From: Rhizobiaceae bacterium
GTDB lineage: Bacteria > Pseudomonadota > Alphaproteobacteria > Rhizobiales > Rhizobiaceae
Length of the DNA stretch: 64,000 nt
Direction of reading: 5' to 3'
Assembly: GCA_025698895.1 (NCBI GenBank)
Contig: JAILWO010000003.1
Span: forward strand, 434,001-498,000
Position numbers and translations under genes: made by a program. Position 1 is the first letter of the stretch; each line of letters opens with the position of its first letter. The notes beneath the pieces are model-generated. The model was not told the origin of the DNA, made no database searches, and saw only the letters and a program-made list of their open reading frames with translations. This document shows positions 52,898 through 61,232 of the stretch, piece after piece.

Positions 52898-54226
52898 ATG
52901 ACATTCAGGACACTCGTACTGGCAGCGGCAGCGGCGTCGATGCTCACGCCCGTAGGCGTCGCGCAGGCGCAGACGCAGATCCAGTGGTGGCACGCGATGG
53001 GCGGAGAACTCGGCTCCAAGCTCGAGGAAATCGCCAAGGGCTTCAACGATACGCAGGACGAGTACGAGATCGTTCCCGTCTACAAGGGCACCTATCCGGA
53101 GACGCTGACGGCCGCCATCGCCGCCTTCCGCGCTAAGGAACAGCCTGCCATCGTGCAGGTCTTCGAGGTCGGCACCGGCACGATGATGGCCGCCGAAGGC
53201 GCTGTCTATCCGGTCTACAAGCTGATGGAAGACCAGGGCGAACCGTGGGATGCGTCGGGCTTCCTCGGTGCCGTGGTCGGCTACTACGCAGACGAGGAGG
53301 GCAACATCCTGTCGATGCCGTTCAACTCCTCGACGCCGATCATGTATTACAACAAGGACGCCTTCGAGAAGGCCGGCCTGGACCCTGAAAGCCCGCCCGC
53401 GACCTGGGGCGAGCTCGAGGATGCGATGAACAAGATCGTCGAGTCCGGCGCCGCGAAGTGCGGCCTTTCCAGCGCCTGGATTTCGTGGGTGCAGCTCGAG
53501 AACCTCACCGCCATTCACGACCAGCCCTACGGCACGAAGGAAAACGGCTTCGGCGGCTTCGACACCGAGTTCACCTTCAATGGCGATGTGCAGGTCAAGC
53601 ACTGGGAAAATCTGAAGAAGTGGGCAGACGCCGGCCTCTTCAAATATGGCGGTCCCGTCGGTGGCACCGATGCTCCGCCGATGTTCTATTCGGGCGAATG
53701 CGCTGTCTACATGAACTCCTCGGCGGCACGCGCGGGCGTTCTCAACAACGTCAAGGACTTCGAGGTCGGCTTCGCTCCGCTGCCCTATTATGAGGACGTC
53801 ATCGAAGAGCCGAAGAATTCGATCATCGGCGGTGCCACGCTGTGGGTCCTCAACGGCAAGTCGGACGAGGAATATGCCGGTGCCGCCAAGTTCTTCACCT
53901 ATCTGTCCAGCCCCGAGGTCCAGGCCGACTGGCACCAGTTCACTGGCTACCTGCCGATCACCAACGCCGCCTACGAACTAGGCAAGGAGCAGGGCTACTA
54001 TGAGGAGAATCCGGGCTCCGAGGTGGCGATCAAGCAAATGACCCGCACCGAGCCCACCGCCAATTCGCGTGGCCTGCGCTTCGGCAATCTGACCCAGGTC
54101 CGTGATGTCATCGACAGCGAGTTCGAGGCGATGCTGTCCGGCAACAAGACCGCCAAGGAAGCGCTCGATGCGGCCGTTGAAGGCGGCAACCAGATCCTGC
54201 GCGACTTCGAAGCCGCCAACAACTGA
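52898..54226 (+). CDS. ugpB: sn-glycerol-3-phosphate ABC transporter substrate-binding protein
   Basis: 442 residues. Signal peptide MTFRTLVLAAAAASMLTPVGVAQA (cleaved after AQA). The mature N-terminus TQIQWWHAMGGELGSKLEEIAKGFNDTQ is that of UgpB, with VVPVYKGTYPETLTAAIAAFR-like region, a KCGLSSAWISWVQLENL motif and C-terminal DWHQFTGYLPITNAA. Binds glycerol-3-phosphate or its diesters. GGGAGAACG precedes the ATG. First gene of ugpBAEC. Confidence 0.93.
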   Translation: MTFRTLVLAAAAASMLTPVGVAQAQTQIQWWHAMGGELGSKLEEIAKGFNDTQDEYEIVPVYKGTYPETLTAAIAAFRAKEQPAIVQVFEVGTGTMMAAEGAVYPVYKLMEDQGEPWDASGFLGAVVGYYADEEGNILSMPFNSSTPIMYYNKDAFEKAGLDPESPPATWGELEDAMNKIVESGAAKCGLSSAWISWVQLENLTAIHDQPYGTKENGFGGFDTEFTFNGDVQVKHWENLKKWADAGLFKYGGPVGGTDAPPMFYSGECAVYMNSSAARAGVLNNVKDFEVGFAPLPYYEDVIEEPKNSIIGGATLWVLNGKSDEEYAGAAKFFTYLSSPEVQADWHQFTGYLPITNAAYELGKEQGYYEENPGSEVAIKQMTRTEPTANSRGLRFGNLTQVRDVIDSEFEAMLSGNKTAKEALDAAVEGGNQILRDFEAANN

Positions 54227-54242
54227 CGATCCAGGTCGTCGT

Positions 54243-54268
54243 CGGGGCCTGCTTTCGCGCAGGCCCCG
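54243..54268 (+). other. Stem-loop between ugpB and ugpA
   Basis: CGGGGCCTGC (54243-54252) and GCAGGCCCCG (54259-54268) form a perfect 10-base-pair stem with TTTCGC as loop, 17 bases after the ugpB stop. Such elements often protect the binding-protein mRNA and give higher expression of ugpB than of the permease genes. Confidence 0.6.
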
Positions 54269-54320
54269 ATCACTCCTGTTGTGACCTATATCCGTATTTT
54301 ATTGAGGTGGGCGGGGCCGC

Positions 54321-55205
54321 ATGCAGACCAAGCGAACCGTCTTTCCCAACAAGGCGCTGCCCTATTTCCTGCTGCTGCCGCAGCTGGCGGTGACTGGAAT
54401 TTTCTTTCTGTGGCCCGCATGGCAGGCCATCTGGTTCTCGTTCCTGCGAGAGGACGCGTTCGGTTTCAAATCGACCTTCGTGTGGCTCGAAAACTACGCG
54501 CGCCTGTTCAACAGCGCGTCCTATATCAATTCAATCTCGATCACCTTCACGTTCGCCTTCGCGGTGGCCTTCCTGTCGATGGCGGTGGCGCTTCTGTTCG
54601 CCGTCAATGTCAATTCCATGATCCGCTCCCGTAACGCCTACACGACGCTGCTTGTGTGGCCTTACGCCGTCGCGCCGGCCGTGGCAGGCATATTGTGGTG
54701 GTTCCTGTTCAACCCTTCGATTGGAATCCTGCCCTATCTGCTTTCGATGGCGGAAATCCGCTGGAACCACCGCACCTCTCAGGCCGACGCCATGACACTT
54801 GTTGTCATCGCCGCGAGCTGGAAGCAGATCTCCTACAATTTCCTGTTCTTCCTCGCCGGCCTGCAGGCCATCCCCAACTCGCTCATCGAGGCGGCCGCGA
54901 TCGACGGGGCGGGGCCTTTCAAGCGCTTCCGCACCATTGTCTTCCCGCTTCTTTCACCGACGACCTTCTTCCTGCTCGTCGTCAACGTCGTCTACGCCAT
55001 GTTCGACACCTTCGGCATCATCCACGCCACCACTGAAGGCGGACCGGCCGGCGGCACCAACATCATGGTATACAAGGTCTATGCGGATGGGGTGATCGGA
55101 CTGAACCTCGGCTCGTCGTCGGCGCAGTCGGTCGTCCTGATGTGCGTGGTTATCTTCCTGACGGTCATCCAGTTCCGCTACATCGAGCGGCGTGTACAGT
55201 ACTGA
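54321..55205 (+). CDS. ugpA: Glycerol-3-phosphate ABC transporter permease UgpA
   Basis: 294 residues, MalF-like permease with about six helices ([21 protein letters not shown] at the N-terminus) and the EAA loop [26 protein letters not shown] near 210. Forms the channel with UgpE. ATG at 54321, after GGTGGGCGGGGCCGC, weak ribosome binding site; ten bases separate it from ugpE. Confidence 0.93.
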   Translation: MQTKRTVFPNKALPYFLLLPQLAVTGIFFLWPAWQAIWFSFLREDAFGFKSTFVWLENYARLFNSASYINSISITFTFAFAVAFLSMAVALLFAVNVNSMIRSRNAYTTLLVWPYAVAPAVAGILWWFLFNPSIGILPYLLSMAEIRWNHRTSQADAMTLVVIAASWKQISYNFLFFLAGLQAIPNSLIEAAAIDGAGPFKRFRTIVFPLLSPTTFFLLVVNVVYAMFDTFGIIHATTEGGPAGGTNIMVYKVYADGVIGLNLGSSSAQSVVLMCVVIFLTVIQFRYIERRVQY

Positions 55206-55215
55206 GGACGGATAG

Positions 55216-56064
55216 ATGGTCGAAAACCGCCCCTTCCTCACTTTCCTGTCGCACCTGGTGCTGATCCTCGGCTTGCTGGTCGTCTTCCTGCCGGTCTACA
55301 TCGCGCTGATTGCCTCCACGCGTGGGCCGACCGAGTTCCTGTCGGGTATCGTGCCGCTGCTGCCGGGTGACCACACGATCGCCAACTATCGTGCGATGCT
55401 GCAGTCGGGCCTGTCGACCTCCGGCGCGCCGCCGCTGTTTCCGATGATGATGAATTCACTGATCATGGCGCTGGCGATCGCCATCGGCAAGATCGTGATC
55501 TCGATCATCTCGGCCTATGCGATCGTCTATTTCCGCTTCCCATTCAGGGCGCTGGCCTTCTGGGCGATCTTCGTCACGCTGATGCTGCCGGTGGAGGTGC
55601 GGATCATCCCTACATTCGAGGTGGTGGCCAACCTGTCCATGCTCAATTCCTATGCGGGCCTGACCATTCCGCTGATCGCATCGGCCACCGCGACGTTCCT
55701 GTTCCGGCAGTTCTTTCTCACGGTGCCGGAGGAATTGATCGAGGCGGCTCGCGTCGACGGGGCGGGACCGATCAAGTTCTTCTGGGATATATTGCTGCCG
55801 CTCAGCCGCACCAATATTGCGGCCCTGTTCGTGATCCTGTTCATCTACGGCTGGAACCAGTATCTGTGGCCGCTGCTGATCACGACCGACACCCGCTATT
55901 ATACCGTCGTCATGGGCATTAAGCGCATGGCCGCCTATGCCGATGCCGAGCCGCTATGGAACTTGGTCATGGCGGCGGTCATGCTTGCCGCGATACCGCC
56001 CGTGATCGTCATCATCTTCATGCAGCGCCTGTTCATCAAGGGCCTGGTCGAAACGGAAAAGTAA
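55216..56064 (+). CDS. ugpE: Glycerol-3-phosphate ABC transporter permease UgpE
   Basis: 282 residues, MalG-like, six helices, with EAA loop [27 protein letters not shown]. Ends with the C-terminal KGLVETEK. Ribosome binding site GAGGACGG before the ATG. Forms the membrane pore with UgpA. Confidence 0.93.
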   Translation: MVENRPFLTFLSHLVLILGLLVVFLPVYIALIASTRGPTEFLSGIVPLLPGDHTIANYRAMLQSGLSTSGAPPLFPMMMNSLIMALAIAIGKIVISIISAYAIVYFRFPFRALAFWAIFVTLMLPVEVRIIPTFEVVANLSMLNSYAGLTIPLIASATATFLFRQFFLTVPEELIEAARVDGAGPIKFFWDILLPLSRTNIAALFVILFIYGWNQYLWPLLITTDTRYYTVVMGIKRMAAYADAEPLWNLVMAAVMLAAIPPVIVIIFMQRLFIKGLVETEK

Positions 56065-56068
56065 GCGC

Positions 56069-57157
56069 ATGGCGACCGTCGAACTCAAGGACGTGAAGAA
56101 GACCTATGCCGGCGGCGTCGAGGCCGTGAAGGGGGTGTCGATCGACATTCCCGACGGCCAGATGTGCGTGCTGGTCGGCCCATCGGGCTGCGGCAAGTCC
56201 ACGCTTTTGCGGATGGTCGCCGGGCTGGAGACAATCACCGCTGGCGACGTCTTGATCGACAACAATGTCGTCAACCGGCTCGGGCCGGCCGAGCGCGATA
56301 TCGCAATGGTTTTCCAGAATTACGCGCTCTATCCGCACATGAAGGTCTACGACAACATGGCCTATGGCCTGCGCAATCGCGGCATGCCCAGGCCCGAGAT
56401 CGACCAGCGGGTTCGTGAGGCGGCCGCCACGCTCGGCCTGGCCGAGCTGCTGGAGCGCAAGCCGCGCGAATTGTCGGGCGGCCAGCGCCAGCGCGTCGCC
56501 ATGGGACGCGCCATCGTGCGCAGTCCCAAGGCCTTTCTGTTCGACGAGCCGCTCAGCAATCTGGACGCCAAGCTGCGTGGCCAGATGCGCATCGAGATCA
56601 AGGCCATCCAGCGCCGCTTCGGCGTCACCTCGATCTACGTCACGCATGACCAGGTCGAGGCGATGACCTTAGCCGACATCCTCGTCGTGATGAATGCGGG
56701 GCTGGCCGAGCAGATCGGCACGCCGCTTTCCATCTATGAGAGGCCAGCCACCACCTTCGTCGCCGGCTTCATCGGTTCGCCCTCCATGAACCTCATGAAG
56801 GCTGTCGCGCAGGGTGCCAAGGGGCTTCAACTGGCCGATGGCGGTTCGGTCGTCAAGCCACGCGACACCGAACTGCCGCAAGGTGGTCGCGAGGTTCTGC
56901 TGGGCGTTCGACCCGAACACTTCACGCTGGTCAAGGACGGCAAGAATGCCGATCTGGAACTGTCGGTCACGGCGGTCGAGACGCTCGGCGCCGACACGCT
57001 GGCACATGGCCGCCCGTCCGGATCGAACGGAAGCGGCGGCGAGATCATCGCGCGCCTGCCGGGCGCCTCGCGCATTGATGAGGGCGATGTCCTGCCGCTG
57101 GCCATTGATCCGGGGCTGGCGCATCTGTTCGATGCCGCCAGCGGTCAACGCATCTGA
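56069..57157 (+). CDS. ugpC: Glycerol-3-phosphate ABC transporter ATP-binding protein UgpC
   Basis: 362 residues. Walker [10 protein letters not shown] near 37, Q-loop [14 protein letters not shown], signature [16 protein letters not shown], Walker [12 protein letters not shown] and switch His [10 protein letters not shown], followed by the OB-type regulatory C-terminal domain (VRPEHFTLV). Four bases after the ugpE stop. Powers uptake; E. coli UgpC is also inhibited by phosphate. Confidence 0.94.
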   Translation: MATVELKDVKKTYAGGVEAVKGVSIDIPDGQMCVLVGPSGCGKSTLLRMVAGLETITAGDVLIDNNVVNRLGPAERDIAMVFQNYALYPHMKVYDNMAYGLRNRGMPRPEIDQRVREAAATLGLAELLERKPRELSGGQRQRVAMGRAIVRSPKAFLFDEPLSNLDAKLRGQMRIEIKAIQRRFGVTSIYVTHDQVEAMTLADILVVMNAGLAEQIGTPLSIYERPATTFVAGFIGSPSMNLMKAVAQGAKGLQLADGGSVVKPRDTELPQGGREVLLGVRPEHFTLVKDGKNADLELSVTAVETLGADTLAHGRPSGSNGSGGEIIARLPGASRIDEGDVLPLAIDPGLAHLFDAASGQRI

Positions 57158-57254
57158 CGGTCGATCGAGCGATTCCACGCCTTCATGATACGGCTGGACC
57201 TTCGACGCGGTTCGGCCATATCCTGTCTTATCGCATGCATCATGGAGGCGTCCG

Positions 57255-57554
57255 ATGAGACTCCTGGCCATCCTCCTCGCGCTGACGACGCTGTCGGCGC
57301 CCGCTCACGCCACTTCCCGTTATGTCTCGACCAGCATGACCTGCGGCGAAGCGCAGGACCGTGTGCTGAGGGAAGGGGAGGTCGTCCTGCGCTGGACCTC
57401 GGCGCGAAACCCGGGTCTGCCGCTCTATAACCGCTACGTCGCCGACCGCTCATTCTGCCAGCCGACCGAGGCGCTCTATTATGAGTACATCCCCACCAGC
57501 GACACCGACCAATGCCCGGTCGTGACCTGCAAGGAGATCCTCTACGACGACTGA
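57255..57554 (+). CDS. Small secreted protein, cysteine-containing
   Basis: 99 residues. Signal peptide MRLLAILLALTTLSAPAHA, mature part starting TSRYVSTSMTCG. Four Cys (MTCG, SFCQP, CPVVTC) could form two disulfides in the periplasm. Family not recognised. Lies between ugpC and the convergent WD40 gene, seven bases from its stop. Confidence 0.7.
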   Translation: MRLLAILLALTTLSAPAHATSRYVSTSMTCGEAQDRVLREGEVVLRWTSARNPGLPLYNRYVADRSFCQPTEALYYEYIPTSDTDQCPVVTCKEILYDD

Positions 57555-57560
57555 CGGTGC

Positions 57561-59102
57561 TCACTCCAGGGCGCCGATGACCGCGCCCATCTGGTCACCT
57601 CGTGTCGACCAGACACGTATGGCGCGGTCGCTGCCGGCTGTGATCAGCGTGCCGTCAGGGCCGAAGCGTACCGCATAGACAGGTCCGTCATGCCCGATGA
57701 ACTGGGCCGTCTCCTGACCCGTTTCGAGGTTCCACAGCCGCGCGGTTCCGTCGAGTGACGCCGTGGCGAGGGACGTGCCGTCTTCCGATAGATCGAGCGC
57801 GTATACCGTGCCCGAATGCCCGACCATCAGTCGCAGCTCCTGTCCGGATGCGAGGTCCCAGACTTTTATCGTCCGATCGCCGCTGCCGGTGATGGCGTGC
57901 TTTCCGTCGGGCGTGAACACAGCGCCGTAAATCCCGCGCCCGTGGGCCTTGCCGACTCGCAGCATCTGCCCGGTTTCGAGGTCCCAAAGTTTCATCTCGC
58001 CATCGATGCTGCCTGTCAGGGCGTGGCTTCCGTCCGGGGAAACTGCTACACCGCTGGCCGGCCAGCCGTGAGCCGGCAGGACGTGTCTTGCCGTCCGCTC
58101 CACCAGGTCCCAGACGATCGCGCGGCCGCTTTCGTGCGCACTGACAGCGACGGTACCGTTCTGATCGATCGCCAGGTCGCGCGCGGCGCCGTGATCCGAT
58201 GCGGAAAAGACATGAAGCGGCGCGGCATCCGCCAGCCGCCGCAGCACCACTTCGCCATCGTCGCCCGCCGTTAGCGCGGTGTTGCCGTCGGGGAGGAAAA
58301 TCGCCGCCCGCGCCATGTCCTTGTGGCGACCGACATCCCGGATCAGCGAGCGCGTTTCCAGGTCCCACAGCTTTATCGAGAAATCGATGCTCGCCGTCAT
58401 TACGCTCCGCCCGTCGGGCGAAACGTCGAGAAAGTCGATACCGTCCGTATGCCCGACCTGGCTCGGCTGCGCCTGCGGTTCGATCTGGAGCGGCGGTGCG
58501 ACGGTCGTTGGCGCCGCCACGGCAGGGGCCGGTTCTACGGCCTGCGGCTCCGGTTCGGACAGTGCGGCAATCTCCGCCGCCGCATCAGGTGTTGGCGGGT
58601 CCGCTTGCGTAGCCTGCCGCTCGGCCACGGGGGGCGCCTCCTCGACCGCCACCTCCGCCGCGGCCACGGCTCCCCCAGCCTCCTCTTCGTCCTCGTCGAC
58701 GGCATCCCGAGCTACTACTACGGCTTCCGTTGCCGGAACGGGCCGGCCTGGCGAAAGGGCGAGATCGGCTGCGATCACCGCGATGGCAGCAATTGCGGCG
58801 CCCAACGTTGTGGGCTGGATCCGCGTGGTACGGACCACTTTCAGCGTGCCTGAACGCCCGAAGCGCGGCGCTTCGAGCCGCGGTCGGGCCGAGCCGGATG
58901 CAAGAACCCGACGGACCGCGACCAGGCAAGCGATCGCCGCACCCGCCAGCACGAATGCACGAACGCTTCCCGGCAACGGCGACTCGCTGATCACGCGCCC
59001 TGCGACCGTCCATCGAACGACCGACACGAACAGCCAGCCCAGCGCCGACAGCGCGATCGCCACCAGCGCCACGACGAGCATTCCATCGCTGATCCGCCTC
59101 AT
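57561..59102 (-). CDS. Membrane-anchored seven-blade WD40 repeat protein
   Basis: 513 residues. Three hydrophobic segments (8-30, 47-63, 99-117) anchor the N-terminus, then an acidic Ala/Pro/Glu-rich linker to about 215 and seven WD40 repeats (GHTDGIDFLDVSPDGRSVMT to GHDGPVYAVRFGPDGT), each with the GH...WD pattern, probably one complete beta propeller. Without an enzymatic domain; could act as a scaffold on the periplasmic or cytoplasmic face. Bacterial WD40 proteins are common in Planctomycetes and cyanobacteria but less so in this order. Confidence 0.85.
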   Translation of the reverse strand: MRRISDGMLVVALVAIALSALGWLFVSVVRWTVAGRVISESPLPGSVRAFVLAGAAIACLVAVRRVLASGSARPRLEAPRFGRSGTLKVVRTTRIQPTTLGAAIAAIAVIAADLALSPGRPVPATEAVVVARDAVDEDEEEAGGAVAAAEVAVEEAPPVAERQATQADPPTPDAAAEIAALSEPEPQAVEPAPAVAAPTTVAPPLQIEPQAQPSQVGHTDGIDFLDVSPDGRSVMTASIDFSIKLWDLETRSLIRDVGRHKDMARAAIFLPDGNTALTAGDDGEVVLRRLADAAPLHVFSASDHGAARDLAIDQNGTVAVSAHESGRAIVWDLVERTARHVLPAHGWPASGVAVSPDGSHALTGSIDGEMKLWDLETGQMLRVGKAHGRGIYGAVFTPDGKHAITGSGDRTIKVWDLASGQELRLMVGHSGTVYALDLSEDGTSLATASLDGTARLWNLETGQETAQFIGHDGPVYAVRFGPDGTLITAGSDRAIRVWSTRGDQMGAVIGALE

Positions 59103-59219
59103 TGGGGTATCCTGGAACCGAAGGTGCTGCGGAACCTACCACTCTGCCTTTAATGGGGCGTCAGGCGATCGGCAGTGAAACGGTTCTCAGTCGGCTCTGC
59201 CGAAGAAAGCCGACGTCCG

Positions 59220-60197
59220 TCAGTCGCGGGCCACCGTGTCGGCCACATAGGCGCCGCGCTCGCCCATGGGCTTGGGCTCGCCGGTCGTGGTGTCACGGGC
59301 AGTTTGCCTTTCCATTTCGGCATTCAGCTCCGCCCCGATCAGCAGGATCAGCACCGACAGCCATGTCCAGATCATGAAACCGATGACCGCGCCCAGCGAG
59401 CCGTAGGTGGCGTTGTAGTTGGCGAAGTTCTGCAGATACCACGAGAAGCCGATCGAGCAGGCGATCCACACCAGCGTGGCCACCACGGCGCCCGGGCTCA
59501 GCCAGCGCCAGTTCGCCGGCTCGCGGTTCGGCCCGAAACGATAGAGCAGGGAAATGCCGGTGACGATGAAGACAAGCAGAAGCGGCCAGCGTCCCAGCCA
59601 TATCAGGACTTCCGCCCAGGCATCCAGCCTGAGGAAGGCCAGCACGGCCGGCACGATGCCGACCGCCAGCAGCATGAGCACGCCGATCAGCATCGCGGCC
59701 AGCGTGAACATGCCCGACGCCAGATTCAGCTTGAGGAAGCTGCGCCTTTCGGGCTCCTCATAGGCGATGTTCATCGCGTCGAAGAGCGTCTTGACGCCGG
59801 TATTGGCGCTCCACAGCGCCACGGCCAATCCGATCGCGAAGCCGAGGCTGAGCCGGTCCGGATCCTGCGAGGCGAGGGCGTCAAGCTGGGCTTCGATGAT
59901 TTCAAGTCCGCCCCGTGGGAGCAACCCGCCCAGGAAGGCGATCTGGTCGGCGATCGTTGTGGGATCGGCGACGAACCCGTAGAGCGACACGAAGGCAGCG
60001 AGCGCGGGAAACAGCGCCAGCAGCAGATAGAACGCGCCGCCGGCGGCGACCAGCATCACCCGGTCTTCCTGCGATTCCGAATAGACGCGTTTGAGGATTG
60101 CCCACCAGGCCCGCAGTGTGAAGTGGCTCGGGCGTGTGGCGTTATGGCCCGATGTTTGGCGGTGTTTCGTCTGTCCTCGGTCTTCAGGTGCGGTCAT
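59220..60197 (-). CDS. YihY/BrkB-family inner membrane protein
   Basis: 325 residues with about six membrane helices (VMLVAAGGAFYLLLALFPALAAFVSLYG; GFMIWTWLSVLILLIGAELNAEME). The YihY/RbN pattern is clear; names such as ribonuclease BN are historic. Function unknown. Basic N-terminus (RSHFTLRAWWAILKRVY). Start at ATG 60197 after CACGGGACG. Confidence 0.88.
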   Translation of the reverse strand: MTAPEDRGQTKHRQTSGHNATRPSHFTLRAWWAILKRVYSESQEDRVMLVAAGGAFYLLLALFPALAAFVSLYGFVADPTTIADQIAFLGGLLPRGGLEIIEAQLDALASQDPDRLSLGFAIGLAVALWSANTGVKTLFDAMNIAYEEPERRSFLKLNLASGMFTLAAMLIGVLMLLAVGIVPAVLAFLRLDAWAEVLIWLGRWPLLLVFIVTGISLLYRFGPNREPANWRWLSPGAVVATLVWIACSIGFSWYLQNFANYNATYGSLGAVIGFMIWTWLSVLILLIGAELNAEMERQTARDTTTGEPKPMGERGAYVADTVARD

Positions 60198-60205
60198 CGT
60201 CCCGG

Positions 60206-61120
60206 TCAGATCGGGTTGTTGAACGTGTCGCAGTCACCGATGCGCCCGCTTTCCATCCCGCGCGCGAACCATGTCCGGCGCTGCTGCGAGGTGCCGTGAT
60301 TGAAGGTCTCGGGAACGACGTAGCCCTGGGTGCGCCGTTGCAGCGTGTCGTCTCCGATCTGGGTCGCCGCGTTCAGCGCCTCTTCCACATCGCCTTCCTC
60401 GAGCAGGCCCCTGCGGTCGGTATAGTGGGCCCAGATGCCGGCGAAGCAGTCGGCCTGGAGTTCGACCCGCACCGACATGCGGTTGGCTTCGGCCTCGTCC
60501 ATCGAGCGCCGCATCTCGTTGAATCGTGGCAGGACGCCGATGAGATTCTGCACGTGGTGCCCGACTTCGTGCGCGATGACATAGGCGCGCGCGAAGTCGC
60601 CCGTCGCCTCGAAACGCCGCGCCAGCTCGTTGAAGAAGCCGAGGTCCAGATAGAGCTTGCTGTCAGCAGGGCAATAGAACGGGCCGGACGCTGCCGAGGC
60701 GAAGCCGCAGCCCGAGCCCGTCTGGCCGGTAAACAGCACCATCCCGGGTTCTTCGTAGCGGCTGCCTTGCGCCTGCATGATTCCATGCCAGATGTCCTCG
60801 GTCTCCGCCAGAACGGTCGCGGCGAACTGTGCCATCTCGTCCTCGGCCGGGCTGGTCTGCTGGCGCGTCACCTGACCCCCGCCACCCGGGACGCCATCGC
60901 CGCCGGCCAGGATATCGAGCGGATCAATCCCGCAGGCGCGCAGTGCGAGGAACAGCACAACGATGAGAATGATGCCCGACAGCCCGCCGCCGCCCGCCGC
61001 CCGTCCTATCGGTATGCGAATGCCGCCGCCACGACCGAGACCGCCCGGGCCGCGCGCAAAGCCGCCCCGACCCCGACGGTCCTCGACATTGGAACTTTGA
61101 CGGCGTCCTCGCCAGCGCAT
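60206..61120 (-). CDS. YpfJ-family neutral zinc metallopeptidase
   Basis: 304 residues. Gly/Arg-rich N-terminus, one membrane helix (LSGIILIVVLFLALRACGI), then the metallopeptidase domain with YVIAHEVGHHVQNLIGVLP (HExxH at about 181-185) and VELQADCFAGIWAHYTDRRG carrying the third ligand. Start ATG 61120 with GGAGG nine bases upstream; an ATG at 61138 is an alternative. Family activity is poorly defined. The adjacent YihY gene lies eight bases beyond its stop on the same strand. Confidence 0.87.
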   Translation of the reverse strand: MRWRGRRQSSNVEDRRGRGGFARGPGGLGRGGGIRIPIGRAAGGGGLSGIILIVVLFLALRACGIDPLDILAGGDGVPGGGGQVTRQQTSPAEDEMAQFAATVLAETEDIWHGIMQAQGSRYEEPGMVLFTGQTGSGCGFASAASGPFYCPADSKLYLDLGFFNELARRFEATGDFARAYVIAHEVGHHVQNLIGVLPRFNEMRRSMDEAEANRMSVRVELQADCFAGIWAHYTDRRGLLEEGDVEEALNAATQIGDDTLQRRTQGYVVPETFNHGTSQQRRTWFARGMESGRIGDCDTFNNPI

Positions 61121-61232
61121 ATCCGCGTTCCTCCGCATGAGATGTCGGGGTTCCGGCGTGGATCGCGCGGTCCGCCGACGGCAACGCCACGCTAGCCGAA
61201 GGGTTGCGTGCGGTCACCGGAAATATCGGCGA

